From positions 620,001-684,000 of the forward strand of contig NZ_CP104302.1 in the NCBI RefSeq assembly GCF_025215495.1: DNA of 64,000 nucleotides, written 5' to 3'. Shown here in pieces: positions 29,855 to 39,457 of this stretch. Below the pieces are notes generated by a model. The model was given only the letters and a program-made list of their open reading frames with translations. It was not told where the DNA came from and ran no database searches. Every line of letters begins with the position of its first letter. The stretch's first letter is position 1. Source of the stretch: Mycolicibacterium brumae. Lineage in GTDB: Bacteria; Actinomycetota; Actinomycetes; Mycobacteriales; Mycobacteriaceae. Both the position numbers and the translations under genes were made by a program.

Positions 29855-30829
29855 ATGACCTACTCGTCCGGCGGTTACCAGCCGCCACAGCCGCCGTCCT
29901 ACGGCGGTCCCGGCTCCGGGTCGTTCGCCGCCCAGAATCCGGCCCCGGCCGCGGCCGTCGAGCCCGCCGAACCCGGCGAGAGCAAGCTGCCGTTCCTGCT
30001 GAAGATCACCGTGGTGGCCACCGGCCTGCTGGCCTACCTGGCCGCGTTCGGCCCGACGCTGGTCTACAACAGCGAGTACCTGGAGGGCAACGCCACCGAC
30101 AGCTGGCTGGTGCTGTTCTCGCTGGCCGCCGCGCTGGTCGCCGGCGTCAGCCTGCTGCCCAAGGCCAAGGAACTGTCGCCGACGGTGGCGGTGCTCGCGT
30201 CGCTCGGCCTGCTGGTGGTGATCGCCAAGATTGTCAACGCGGGCGAGGGCCTCGAGTACGGCTGGGCCATCTGGATCGTGCTGGCGCTGGCGCTGCTGCA
30301 GGCCGCCGCGGCGGTGCTGGAGCTGCTGTACGACAGCGGCGTGCTGACCCCGCCGGTCCCGCAGCCCAAGGCCCCCGAGTTCCCGCAGTACGGCGGTTAC
30401 GGCGCGCAGGGCGGCTACTACGGCCAGGCCCCGCAGCAGGGCGGTCCCGGCGAGCGCCCCGGCTACCCGACCCAGTACGGCGGCTACAACCCGCCGTCGA
30501 CCCCGTCCTACGGGCAGTCGCCGTCCTACGGCCAGGCCCCGTCCTACGGTCAGGCTCCGCAGCAGCGCACCGGCCCGCAGTCGTCGCAGGGCCATGCCCC
30601 GCAGGGTCCGGACACCCCGCCGACCGGGTTCCCGAGCTTCAGCCCGCCGCCGGCCGTCGGCTCCGGGCAGCACTCGGCGCAGCCCACCCAGGCGCAGCCG
30701 ATTCAGCAGTCGCAGCCGAGCCAGCGTTCCGAGCCGAGCCAGCGCTCCGCTCCGGAGCCGTCCGCGGAGCCGACGCAGCAGGTCGAGCAGAATCCGTCGT
30801 CGGGGCCCGGTCAGGGCCCGTCGGCCTGA
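29855..30829 (+). CDS. DUF5336 membrane protein (Rv0954-like, 34-kDa antigen family)
   Basis: 324 aa from ATG 29855, which follows AGGAGG at 29845-29850. Short polar N-terminus (SSGGYQPPQPPSYGG), then four membrane helices (about residues 45-165) and a long C-terminal cytosolic or extracytosolic tail. The tail is rich in Gly/Tyr/Gln/Pro (YGQAPQQGG, SYGQSPSYGQ) and ends Ser/Gln/Pro-rich. Family of unknown function conserved in mycobacteria. It precedes perM by 25 bp, so an operon and a link to cell division or envelope are plausible. Confidence 0.9.
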   Translation: MTYSSGGYQPPQPPSYGGPGSGSFAAQNPAPAAAVEPAEPGESKLPFLLKITVVATGLLAYLAAFGPTLVYNSEYLEGNATDSWLVLFSLAAALVAGVSLLPKAKELSPTVAVLASLGLLVVIAKIVNAGEGLEYGWAIWIVLALALLQAAAAVLELLYDSGVLTPPVPQPKAPEFPQYGGYGAQGGYYGQAPQQGGPGERPGYPTQYGGYNPPSTPSYGQSPSYGQAPSYGQAPQQRTGPQSSQGHAPQGPDTPPTGFPSFSPPPAVGSGQHSAQPTQAQPIQQSQPSQRSEPSQRSAPEPSAEPTQQVEQNPSSGPGQGPSA

Positions 30830-30854
30830 TCCGGTCAATCGCGACCGGGTCTGA

Positions 30855-32390
30855 ATGACGGACAACGGCGTAGCGGGGGCGAGGCAGGCCCGGGATTTGC
30901 TCCGGGTCGCCTTCGCCCCCGCACTCATCGCGCTGCTCATCATCGCGGCAGTGGTGCTGCTGCAGCTGCTGATGGCGAACAGCGACATGACCGGCGCCTT
31001 CGGCGCCATCGCCAGCATGTGGCTGGGCGCGCACCAGGTGCCGATCTCCATCGGCGGCCGGGTGCTCGGCGTGATGCCGCTGCTGCCGGCCATGTTGATG
31101 GCCTGGGGCGCGGCGCGCACCACCGCCGCCGCCACCGCGGCCAACTCGTCCTGGTTCGTCATCCGCTGGGTGGTGGCCTGCGCGCTCGGCGGCCCGCTGC
31201 TGATCGCGGCGGTGTGCCTGGCCGTCGTGCACGACGCCGCGTCGGTGCTCACCGAACTGCAGACCCCCAACGCGTTGCAGTCGTTCGGCTGCGTGCTGTT
31301 CGTGCACGGCGTCGGGGCCGTCATCGGGGTCGGCTCGCGGGTGGGCCGACGCGCCCTGGACGCCACCCCGCTGCCCGGATGGACGTTCGACGCGCTGCGG
31401 GCAGCCGCCGCGGGCGTGCTGGCGCTGTTCGGCCTCTCGGCCGCCGTCACCGCCCTGTCGCTGGTGGTGCATTGGGGCACCATGCACGACCTGTACGGCA
31501 TCACCGACTCGATGTTCGGGCAGTTCAGCCTCACCGTGCTGTCGGTGCTGTACGCGCCGAACGTGATTCTCGGCATGTCCGCGGTCGCCGTCGGATCCAG
31601 CGCCAACATCGGCTTCGCGACCTTCAGCGCGTTCACCGTCTACGGCGGTGACATCCCGGCGCTGCCGATCCTGGCGGCCGCCCCGACGCCGCCGCTGGGC
31701 CCGGTCTGGGTGGCCTGGCTGATCATCGGCGCGGCAGCCGGCGTCGCCCTCGGGCAGCAGTGCGCGCGGCGCCCGCTGCCGATCGGCCCCGCCGCGGCGA
31801 AGCTGGCGGTGGCCTCGCTGCTCGGTGCGCTGGCGATGGCGGTGCTCGCCCACTTCGGGGCCGGAGCGCTGGGCAACTTCGGCGACGTCGGAGTGGACCA
31901 GGCCACCTTCGGTCCCGCGGTGTTCTTCTGGTTCTTCACCATCGGCGCGCTGACCGTCGCGATGGCCGGCGGGCTGACCCGCGCGCCGCGCAAGCCCAAG
32001 GTCGCCGCCACCCCTGAGCCCACGGAACCCCTCTCCGAGTCCTCGGCTGAGGAGTCCGTTGAGTTCGACGACTTCGACGATCCAGAAGCCGCCGAGGACG
32101 CCGATCCGTTGTCTTGGTCCAACCCGGTGACCGAACCCATCGGTGGCCTGCTCGGCGAGCCGGAAGCCCCGCCCGCCGACGAGGGGCCGGCGCTGCGGCT
32201 GGGCCCCGATCCTGCGCCCCGCCCAGCTTCGGCAGCTCCTCCTCCTGCTGGGCCCCCGGCACGGCCCGCTGGGCCTCCGCCGCGCCCCGCTGGGCCTCCG
32301 GCACGGCCCGCTGTGCCCCCGGCAGGGCCCGCTGCGCCGCCGGACCTCCCCGACGTCGAGGACCTGCTCGACACCGACGACGACGGGTAG
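30855..32390 (+). CDS. perM: Cell division protein PerM (Rv0955 family, DUF6350)
   Basis: Integral membrane protein, 511 aa, with about eight to ten helices over residues 15-380. An acidic C-terminal region follows ([24 protein letters not shown]), then proline-rich repeats ([19 protein letters not shown]) and an acidic end ([12 protein letters not shown]). In M. tuberculosis PerM is needed for persistence and has been linked to divisome stability via FtsB. The Pro-rich repeat tract could vary in length. ATG start at 30855 without a strong ribosome site; likely co-transcribed with the DUF5336 gene. Confidence 0.88.
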   Translation: MTDNGVAGARQARDLLRVAFAPALIALLIIAAVVLLQLLMANSDMTGAFGAIASMWLGAHQVPISIGGRVLGVMPLLPAMLMAWGAARTTAAATAANSSWFVIRWVVACALGGPLLIAAVCLAVVHDAASVLTELQTPNALQSFGCVLFVHGVGAVIGVGSRVGRRALDATPLPGWTFDALRAAAAGVLALFGLSAAVTALSLVVHWGTMHDLYGITDSMFGQFSLTVLSVLYAPNVILGMSAVAVGSSANIGFATFSAFTVYGGDIPALPILAAAPTPPLGPVWVAWLIIGAAAGVALGQQCARRPLPIGPAAAKLAVASLLGALAMAVLAHFGAGALGNFGDVGVDQATFGPAVFFWFFTIGALTVAMAGGLTRAPRKPKVAATPEPTEPLSESSAEESVEFDDFDDPEAAEDADPLSWSNPVTEPIGGLLGEPEAPPADEGPALRLGPDPAPRPASAAPPPAGPPARPAGPPPRPAGPPARPAVPPAGPAAPPDLPDVEDLLDTDDDG

Positions 32391-32906
32391 GGCCTACCCG
32401 CGGTTGCGCCGTCGCTGCCGGGTAATCCCGTACGGAACAGAGCGCTCGCGGAGTTCGCTTTCCGCGAGCGCTCGCCTGTGTACGCCGGGGGCTGTACCTA
32501 GCCGAGCTGTCGCCGGGCTGGCTAGCCGCGAGCGCTCGGCTGTGCCCGCGTTCTTCTGCGAATTTGTGCGAGCTTCCTCGCGAGCGTCGCGGGCTCGGCA
32601 CGAGAGACCACGTTCTGCACGAGCGCCACTTTCTGCACGAGAGCCACTTTTGGTACGCGAAAGCCCAGGACAGGGTGTGCCAGAAGCGGCGCTCGTGCAG
32701 AAAGTGGCGCTCGCGGACGGCGGACGGCCTTCGAGGCACGCCGCTCGCGGACGGCGGACGGCCTTCGAAACACGCGCTCGCGGACGGTGGACGGCTTCGA
32801 AGCACGCCGCCCGCCACGCGGAGGCGCCCATGAGGGCACGCCCGACAAGGCAGCGCACGCCACGACCCACCGAACTCGCCGGCAGCACGCCGATTAAGCT
32901 GCTCAC
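32391..32906. repeat. Gene-free region with inverted and tandem repeats between perM and purN
   Basis: 516 bp without a supported gene. Perfect 12-bp inverted repeat with 8-nt loop at 32441-32452/32461-32472 (AGCGCTCGCGGA). Perfect 22-bp inverted repeat with a 50-bp loop at 32620-32641/32692-32713. Three imperfect tandem copies of a 33-34-bp unit (GCTCGCGGACGGCGGACGG type) begin at 32709, 32743 and 32776. The first hairpin may act as terminator for perM; the rest is unexplained. Confidence 0.75.
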
Positions 32907-33548
32907 GTGCCGAATCCCCCCAGCCTGCCCGCCTGTGCGCCGGCGCGACTGGTGGTGCTGGCCTCCGGGCAGGGTTCGCTGCTGGAATCGCTGTTGAAGG
33001 CCGCGGTCGGGGACTTCCCGGCCCGCGTGGTGGCCGTCGGGGTGGATCGCGACTGCCGCGCCGCCCACATCGCGGAGCAAGCCGGGGCGAGCGTGTTCAC
33101 CGCAAAACTGCGCGACCACCAAGACCGCGACGCCTGGGACGCGGCCTTGACCGAGGCCGCCGCCGCGCACGACCCCGACCTGGTGGTCTCGGCCGGTTTC
33201 ATGAAGATCCTGGGGCCGCAGTTTCTGGGCCGCTTCCCCGGCCGGGTGATCAACACCCACCCGGCGCTGCTGCCGGCGTTTCCGGGCGCGCACGCGGTGT
33301 CGGAGACACTGGCCTACGGCGTGAAGGTCACCGGCTCCACCGTGCACGTGGTGGACGACGGCGTGGACACCGGCCCGATCCTGGCGCAGCAAGCCGTGCC
33401 GGTGCTCGATGACGACGACGTCGACACGCTGCACGAGCGGATCAAGGCCGTCGAGCGGAAGCTCTTGGTGGATGTGATCGACGCGGTGGTGACCCGCGGA
33501 GTGAGTTGGAACGGCCGTCAGGCCCAGTTTGGTGTGAAGGCCGAGTGA
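32907..33548 (+). CDS. purN: Phosphoribosylglycinamide formyltransferase
   Basis: Third step of purine synthesis (GAR to FGAR with 10-formyl-THF). 213 aa. VVLASGQGSLLESLL binds the phosphate, and SAGFMKILGPQFL, INTHPALLPAFPGAHAV (catalytic Asn/His) and VDDGVDTGPILAQ (catalytic Asp) are present. GTG start at 32907 with TAAGCT (32895-32900) ending 6 nt upstream, suggesting a leaderless transcript. The 3' end contains a 15-bp stretch repeated 21 bp later in the gap before purH. Confidence 0.95.
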   Translation: MPNPPSLPACAPARLVVLASGQGSLLESLLKAAVGDFPARVVAVGVDRDCRAAHIAEQAGASVFTAKLRDHQDRDAWDAALTEAAAAHDPDLVVSAGFMKILGPQFLGRFPGRVINTHPALLPAFPGAHAVSETLAYGVKVTGSTVHVVDDGVDTGPILAQQAVPVLDDDDVDTLHERIKAVERKLLVDVIDAVVTRGVSWNGRQAQFGVKAE

Positions 33549-33579
33549 AGGTCAGTGAAGGCCGAGTGAGGAGAACCCG

Positions 33580-35145
33580 ATGAGCGCGAAACGACAGATC
33601 CGGCGTGCCCTGATCAGCGTGTACGACAAGACCGGCCTGGCAGATCTTGCCCGCGGCCTGCACGAGGCCGGCGTGACCATCGTCTCCACCGGCTCGACCG
33701 CGAAAACCATTGCCGCCGCCGGTGTTCCGGTGACGCCGGTCGAGGATGTCACCGGCTTCCCGGAGGTGCTCGACGGCCGGGTCAAGACGCTGCACCCCAA
33801 GGTGCACGCCGGGCTGCTGGCCGACACCCGCAAGGCTGAGCACGTCGCGGCGCTGGCTGAACTCGGCATCGAGGGCTTCGACCTGGTGGTCGTCAACTTG
33901 TACCCGTTCTCCCAGACCGTCGAGTCCGGCGCGTCCGAGGACGAGTGCGTCGAGCAGATCGACATCGGCGGACCGTCGATGGTGCGCGCCGCCGCCAAGA
34001 ACCATCCCAGTGTCGCCGTGGTCGTCGACCCGCTCGGCTACGACGGGGTGCTGGCCGCGGTGCGCTCCGGCGGCTTCACCCTCGAGGAGCGCAAACGCCT
34101 TGCCTCGCTGGCATTCCGGCACACCGCCGAGTACGACGTCGCCGTCGCGTCCTGGATGGGTGAGACGCTGTCACCCGAGGACGGCGACCACAAGACCCTG
34201 CCGCAGTGGGTGGCCGGGGCGTGGAAGCGTTCCGCGGTGCTGCGCTACGGGGAGAACCCGCACCAGCAGGCCGCGCTGTATGTCGACAACGTCGGCTGGC
34301 CGGGACTGGCGCAGGCCCAGCAGCTGCACGGAAAAGAGATGTCCTACAACAACTTCACCGACGCCGACGCGGCCTGGCGGGCGGCGTTCGACCACGAAGA
34401 GACCTGCGTGGCGATCATCAAGCACGCGAACCCGTGCGGCATCGCGGTCTCGACGACGTCGGTGGCCGACGCGCACCGCAAGGCGCACGCGTGTGACCCG
34501 CTGAGCGCCTTCGGCGGTGTGATCGCCACCAACACCACGGTCAGCGTCGAGATGGCGGAGACGGTCGCGGACATCTTCACCGAGGTGATCGTCGCCCCCG
34601 CCTATGAGGACGGGGCGGTGGAGATTCTGGCCCGCAAGAAGAACATTCGCATCCTGGTGGCCGCCGAGCCGCAGCCCGGCGGCGCGGAGTTCCGTCAGAT
34701 CAGTGGCGGCCTGCTGGTGCAGACCCGCGACGAGTTCGGCGCCGACGGCGATGACCCGAACAACTGGACGCTGGCCACCGGCGACCCCGCCGATCCGGCC
34801 ACCCTCGCCGACCTGGTGTTCGCTTGGCGGTCCTGCCGCGCGGTGAAGTCCAACGCGATCGTCATCGCCGCCGACGGGGCCACCGTCGGCGTCGGGATGG
34901 GCCAGGTCAACCGGGTCGACGCGGCCCGGCTGGCGGTGGAGCGCGCCGGCGAGCGCACCCAGGGGGCGGTCGGCGCGTCGGACGCGTTCTTCCCCTTCCC
35001 GGACGGGCTGGAGACCCTGATCGCCGCGGGCGTGAAAGCGGTCGTCCATCCGGGCGGATCGGTGCGTGACGACGAAGTGACCGCGGCCGCCGCGAACGCC
35101 GGCATCACGCTGTACCTCACCGGAGCGCGGCACTTCGCGCACTAG
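33580..35145 (+). CDS. purH: Bifunctional AICAR transformylase/IMP cyclohydrolase
   Basis: Last two steps of IMP synthesis. 521 aa. The N-terminal IMPCH/MGS-like domain (about 1-200) has [15 protein letters not shown]-type [10 protein letters not shown] and [13 protein letters not shown]. The C-terminal AICARFT domain has [23 protein letters not shown] (catalytic Lys-His), SNAIVIA and a final TGARHFAH. Ribosome site GAGGAG 9 nt before ATG 33580. Operon with purN. Confidence 0.97.
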   Translation: MSAKRQIRRALISVYDKTGLADLARGLHEAGVTIVSTGSTAKTIAAAGVPVTPVEDVTGFPEVLDGRVKTLHPKVHAGLLADTRKAEHVAALAELGIEGFDLVVVNLYPFSQTVESGASEDECVEQIDIGGPSMVRAAAKNHPSVAVVVDPLGYDGVLAAVRSGGFTLEERKRLASLAFRHTAEYDVAVASWMGETLSPEDGDHKTLPQWVAGAWKRSAVLRYGENPHQQAALYVDNVGWPGLAQAQQLHGKEMSYNNFTDADAAWRAAFDHEETCVAIIKHANPCGIAVSTTSVADAHRKAHACDPLSAFGGVIATNTTVSVEMAETVADIFTEVIVAPAYEDGAVEILARKKNIRILVAAEPQPGGAEFRQISGGLLVQTRDEFGADGDDPNNWTLATGDPADPATLADLVFAWRSCRAVKSNAIVIAADGATVGVGMGQVNRVDAARLAVERAGERTQGAVGASDAFFPFPDGLETLIAAGVKAVVHPGGSVRDDEVTAAAANAGITLYLTGARHFAH

Positions 35146-35175
35146 GGGCCGCTGCCGCGGGATTGGGAGACGCCG

Positions 35176-36078
35176 ATGCTGATCAGGAAACGCATCCCGG
35201 TGAAGATGATCGTCGGGCGCACCTGGCACGAGTTGCTGCTCGCGGCGGGCATCACCGTCGGGACGTTCTTCGCCGACAAGTACCTGGCCAACAGTGAGTT
35301 CGAGTTCCCGACGGTGGTCCCCACCCTGCTGGGCACCGCGCTGGCCTTCTTCATCGGCTTCTCCAACAGTCAGGCCTATGACCGTTGGTGGGAGGCGCGG
35401 GTGGTGTGGGGCGCCATCACCAACGAATCCCGCTCCTGGGCGCGGAACTGCTTGAACAACATCGACGGCGAGCGCGCGGTCGCCGAACGAATGGTGCTGC
35501 GCCAGATCGCGTTCGTCTACGCATTGAAGGACACCCTGCGCGGCGCGTCGGACGCGAAGCTCAAGCAGGACGTCGTCAAGTATCTGACCGACGACGAGTA
35601 CGCCGAACTGGCCGACAAGAAGAACAAGCACAACGCGCTCCTGGACTGGCACAGCAGGGATTTGGAGCGGCTGCGGGCCGGCGGCAACGTCGACGGCTTC
35701 CGGTTCATCGAATTCAACGAGCGGATCGTCAAGCTGTGCGACGAGATGGGCAAGGCGGAGCGGATCCGCAACACGGTCTTCCCGCCGACCTATAACTACT
35801 ACACCCGGCTGTTCGTGTGGATCTTCATCGCCAGCCTCACCGTGGTGCTCTCGACCGCGGTCGGAGTGCTGGGGATCGTGCTGGCCTTCGCGGTCGGCTA
35901 CGTCTTCCTGGTGAGCCAGGGCATCGGGATGACCCTGCTGAATCCGTTCGAACCCACCATCTTCGGCACCCCGCTGGACCAGATCAGCCGCACCATCGAG
36001 ATCAACCTGCTGGAGATGCTCGGGCGCACCGACCTGCCCGAACCCTGGCCCTCGGTGCACGACGACTACGTGACCTAA
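35176..36078 (+). CDS. Bestrophin-family ion channel
   Basis: 300 aa, the prokaryotic bestrophin length, with about four membrane helices (about 18-35, 45-65, 210-230, 233-255). Diagnostic segments are ALAFFIGFSNSQAYDRWWEAR (N-terminal) and LLNPFEPTIFGTPLDQISRTIE (C-terminal acidic cluster region). Bacterial homologues conduct mono- or divalent ions as pentamers; selectivity is not predictable here. It sits between purH and the AAA+/VWA pair, which are adjacent in M. tuberculosis (Rv0957-Rv0958), so it is a lineage insertion or an Mtb loss. Confidence 0.88.
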   Translation: MLIRKRIPVKMIVGRTWHELLLAAGITVGTFFADKYLANSEFEFPTVVPTLLGTALAFFIGFSNSQAYDRWWEARVVWGAITNESRSWARNCLNNIDGERAVAERMVLRQIAFVYALKDTLRGASDAKLKQDVVKYLTDDEYAELADKKNKHNALLDWHSRDLERLRAGGNVDGFRFIEFNERIVKLCDEMGKAERIRNTVFPPTYNYYTRLFVWIFIASLTVVLSTAVGVLGIVLAFAVGYVFLVSQGIGMTLLNPFEPTIFGTPLDQISRTIEINLLEMLGRTDLPEPWPSVHDDYVT

Positions 36079-36087
36079 CGTGGAGGT

Positions 36088-37503
36088 GTGAGCGCACCCA
36101 CCACCGCACCCACCACCGCACCCGCCGACCTGCCCCGCACCGTCGGCGAACTCCGCGCCTCCGGGCACCGGGCCAAAGGCGTCAAGCAGGAGATCGGTGA
36201 CAACCTGCTGGTGGCGCTGGCCGCCGGAGACACCGCCGAAACCATCTGGCCCGGCATCCACGGCTTCGACGACACGGTGCTGCCGCAGCTGGAGCGGGCG
36301 CTGATCGCCGGCCACGACGTGGTGCTGCTCGGCGAACGCGGCCAGGGCAAGACCCGACTGCTGCGTTCGCTGGCCAACCTGCTCGACGAATGGACCCCGG
36401 TGATCGCCGGCTCGGAGCTCGGTGAGCATCCGTACCACCCGATCACCCCCGAATCCATCCGGCGGGCAAGAGAATCTGGTGATGACCTGCCGGTGGAGTG
36501 GCGACACCGCAGCGAGCGCTACACCGAGAAGCTGGCCACCCCGGACACCAGCGTCGCCGACCTCGTCGGCGACATCGACCCGATCAAGGTGGCCGAGGGT
36601 CGCAGCCTCGGCGACCCGGAGACCATCGCCTACGGATTGATCCCGCGCGCGCACCGCGGCATCGTCGCCGTGAACGAACTCCCGGACCTGGCCGAGCGGA
36701 TCCAGGTCGCCATGCTCAACGTGATGGAGGAGCGCGACATCCAGGTCCGCGGCTACACGCTGCGGCTGCCTCTGGACGTGCTGGTGGTGGCCAGCGCCAA
36801 CCCGGAGGACTACACCAACCGCGGCCGCATCATCACCCCGCTCAAGGACCGCTTCGGCGCGGAGATCCGCACCCACTATCCGCGTGAGCTGGCCGCCGAG
36901 GTCGATGTCATCGCCCAGGAAGCGCAGCTGAGCGCGGAGGTCCCGCCGTACCTGCTCGCCGTGATCGCCCGGTTCACCCGGCTGCTGCGCGAATCCACCT
37001 CGGTGGACCAGCGGTCCGGGGTCTCGGCGCGGTTCGCCATCGCCGCCGCCGAGACGGCCGCCGCTTCGGCGCGCCGGCGCGGCGCGTTGCTCGGCGAGGC
37101 GGAGCCTGTCGCGCGGGTGGTGGACCTCGGCGCGATCATCGACGTGCTGCGCGGCAAGCTGGAGTTCGAGTCGGGGGAGGAGGGCCGCGAGCAGGCCGTG
37201 CTGGAGCACCTGCTGCGCCGCGCCACCGCCGACACCGCCGCCCGGGTGATCGGCGGCATCGACGTCGCGCCGCTGGTCGCCGCCATCGACGACGGCGCGC
37301 CGGTCACCACCGGTGAGCGGGTGTCGGCCGCCGAGGTGCTGGAGGCGCTGCCGGAACTGTCGGTGCTCGACGAGATCGCCGACCGGGTGGACGCCCAGAA
37401 CGACGGGCAGCGCGCCGCCGCAATAGAATTGGCGCTGGAGGCGCTGTACCTGGCCAAACGCATCGACAAGTCCTCCGAGGACGGCGAAGTGGTCTATGGC
37501 TAG
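36088..37503 (+). CDS. MoxR/Mg-chelatase-type AAA+ ATPase (Rv0958-like)
   Basis: 471 aa. AAA+ core with Walker A GERGQGKTR (about residues 81-89), an ATPase region with NELPDLAERIQVAMLNVMEERDIQVRG split around Walker B-like acidic residues, sensor motif VVASANPEDYTNRG and a sensor-2 arginine region. GTG start at 36088 after GGAGG. It overlaps the VWA gene by 8 bp; such ATPase + VWA pairs act as metal insertase or protein-remodelling chaperones. Substrate unknown. Confidence 0.9.
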   Translation: MSAPTTAPTTAPADLPRTVGELRASGHRAKGVKQEIGDNLLVALAAGDTAETIWPGIHGFDDTVLPQLERALIAGHDVVLLGERGQGKTRLLRSLANLLDEWTPVIAGSELGEHPYHPITPESIRRARESGDDLPVEWRHRSERYTEKLATPDTSVADLVGDIDPIKVAEGRSLGDPETIAYGLIPRAHRGIVAVNELPDLAERIQVAMLNVMEERDIQVRGYTLRLPLDVLVVASANPEDYTNRGRIITPLKDRFGAEIRTHYPRELAAEVDVIAQEAQLSAEVPPYLLAVIARFTRLLRESTSVDQRSGVSARFAIAAAETAAASARRRGALLGEAEPVARVVDLGAIIDVLRGKLEFESGEEGREQAVLEHLLRRATADTAARVIGGIDVAPLVAAIDDGAPVTTGERVSAAEVLEALPELSVLDEIADRVDAQNDGQRAAAIELALEALYLAKRIDKSSEDGEVVYG

Positions 37504-39457
37504 AACGCGCTACTCCCCCTACACCGGCGGCCCCGACCCACTGGCCCCGCCGATCGACCTGCGCGACGCGCTGGAGCGCATCGGCGAGGACGTGATGGCG
37601 GGCGCGTCACCGCGGCGGGCGCTGCGCGAACTGCTGCGCCGCGGCATGAAGGGCATGACCGGCGCCGACGGGCTGGCCGCCGCCGCGAACCGCAAGCGCC
37701 GAGAACTGCTGCGGGAGAACAACCTTGACGGCACCCTGGCCGAGGTCAAGCGGCTGCTCGACGAGGCGGTGCTGGCCGAACGCAAGGAACTCGCCCGCGC
37801 ATTGGACGACGACGCCCGCTTCGGCGAGCTGATGCTGGAGGCGCTGCCCAACTCGCCGGCCAAGGCGGTGTCCGAACTCTCCGAATACAACTGGCGCAGC
37901 GTGGACGGCCGCGACAAGTACCAGCAGATCAAGGACCTGCTCGGCGCGGAGGTGCTGGACCAGCGTTTCGAGGGTATGAAGGACGCCCTGCAGGGGGCCA
38001 CCGACGAAGACCGCCAAGCGGTCACCGAGATGGTCAATGACCTGAACGCGTTGCTGGACAGGCATTCCCGCGGCGAGGACACCCAGGCGGACTTCGACGA
38101 GTTCATGGCCAAACACGGCCGGCACTTCCCGGAGAAGCCGTCGAACATCGACGAACTGCTGGACTCGCTTGCCCGTCGCGCCGCGGCAGCCCAGCGGTTC
38201 CGCAACAGCCTTTCGGCCGAGCAACGCGCCGAACTCGACGCGCTGGCGCAGCAGGCGTTCGGCTCCCCGGAGCTGATGTCGGCGCTGGACCATCTCGACG
38301 CGCACCTGCAGGCCGCCCGCCCCGGTGAGGACTGGTCCGGTGAGCAGCAGTTCTCCGGGGACAACCCGCTCGGCATGGGCGAGGCGACCCGGATGATGGA
38401 GGATATCGGCGAACTCGAGCAGCTCGCCGAACAACTGTCCCAGGGCTATGCCGGGGCCAGCATGGACGACATCGACCTGGACCTGCTGGCCCGACAACTC
38501 GGCGAGGACGCCGCTGTCAGCGCCCGCCAGCTGGCCGAACTGGAGCGCGCCCTGGCAGATCAGGGCTTCCTGGACCGCGGCGCCGACGGCAATTGGCGGC
38601 TGTCCCCGAAAGCGATGCGCCAACTGGGCAAAGCCGCATTACGCGATGTGGCACAACAGCTTTCCGGCCGCCACGGTGAGCGGCAGACCCGGCGCGCCGG
38701 CGCGGCCGGTGAGTTGACCGGCGCCACCAGAGCGTGGGAGTTCGGCGACACCGAACCGTGGAACGTCACCCGAACGCTGACCAACACGGTGCTGCGCCAG
38801 GCCGGATCCGGTGAGCCGGGTCCGCTGCGCGTCACCGTCGAGGACGTCGAGGTCTCCGAGACCGAGACCCGCACCCAGGCCGCGGTCGCGCTGCTGGTGG
38901 ACACCTCGTTCTCGATGGTGATGGAGAACCGCTGGCTGCCGATGAAACGCACCGCGCTGGCGCTCAATCACCTGATCGGCACCCGCTTCCGCTCCGACGA
39001 GCTGCAGATCATCGGGTTCGGGCGGCATGCCCGGGAACTGTCGGCCGCCGAGCTGACCGCGCTCGAAGGCGCCCACGCCCAGGGAACCAACCTGCATCAC
39101 GCGCTGTTGCTGGCCGCCAGGCATCTGCGCAGGCACCCGAACGCCCAGCCGGTGTTGCTGGTGGTGACCGACGGGGAGCCGACTGCGCACCTGGAGGACT
39201 TCGGCGACGGCGCCGAATCGTACTTCGATTACCCGCCGCACCCCCGGACCATCGCGCTGACGGTCAAGGCGCTCGACGACGTCGCCCGGCTGGGAACGCA
39301 GATCACCATCTTCCGGCTCGGCGACGATCCTGGATTGGCGAGGTTCATCGACCAGATCGCCCGCCGGGTCGGCGGGCGGGTCGTCGATCCTGACCTGGAC
39401 GGCCTGGGCGCCGCGGTGGTGGGGGACTACCTGCGCTCCCGCCGCAAGCGCGCGTGA
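37496..39457 (+). CDS. von Willebrand factor A domain protein (Rv0959-like)
   Basis: 653 aa partner of the upstream AAA+ ATPase (ATG inside its last codons). A long, charged helical N-terminal part (residues 1 to about 430) is followed by a C-terminal VWA domain. The MIDAS motif is VDTSFSM at about residue 466; LLVVTDGEPTAH is the second metal-site motif and ends in a beta/alpha region. The VWA domain probably binds the client through a metal bridge. In synteny with Rv0959. Confidence 0.9.
   Translation: MARTRYSPYTGGPDPLAPPIDLRDALERIGEDVMAGASPRRALRELLRRGMKGMTGADGLAAAANRKRRELLRENNLDGTLAEVKRLLDEAVLAERKELARALDDDARFGELMLEALPNSPAKAVSELSEYNWRSVDGRDKYQQIKDLLGAEVLDQRFEGMKDALQGATDEDRQAVTEMVNDLNALLDRHSRGEDTQADFDEFMAKHGRHFPEKPSNIDELLDSLARRAAAAQRFRNSLSAEQRAELDALAQQAFGSPELMSALDHLDAHLQAARPGEDWSGEQQFSGDNPLGMGEATRMMEDIGELEQLAEQLSQGYAGASMDDIDLDLLARQLGEDAAVSARQLAELERALADQGFLDRGADGNWRLSPKAMRQLGKAALRDVAQQLSGRHGERQTRRAGAAGELTGATRAWEFGDTEPWNVTRTLTNTVLRQAGSGEPGPLRVTVEDVEVSETETRTQAAVALLVDTSFSMVMENRWLPMKRTALALNHLIGTRFRSDELQIIGFGRHARELSAAELTALEGAHAQGTNLHHALLLAARHLRRHPNAQPVLLVVTDGEPTAHLEDFGDGAESYFDYPPHPRTIALTVKALDDVARLGTQITIFRLGDDPGLARFIDQIARRVGGRVVDPDLDGLGAAVVGDYLRSRRKRA

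Noticed and set aside
34171..37209. 1012-codon open frame on the minus strand opposite purH, bestrophin and the AAA+ gene
   Set aside because: Antisense shadow crossing three well-supported genes on the other strand, with His/Arg/Gly-rich composition typical of such frames.
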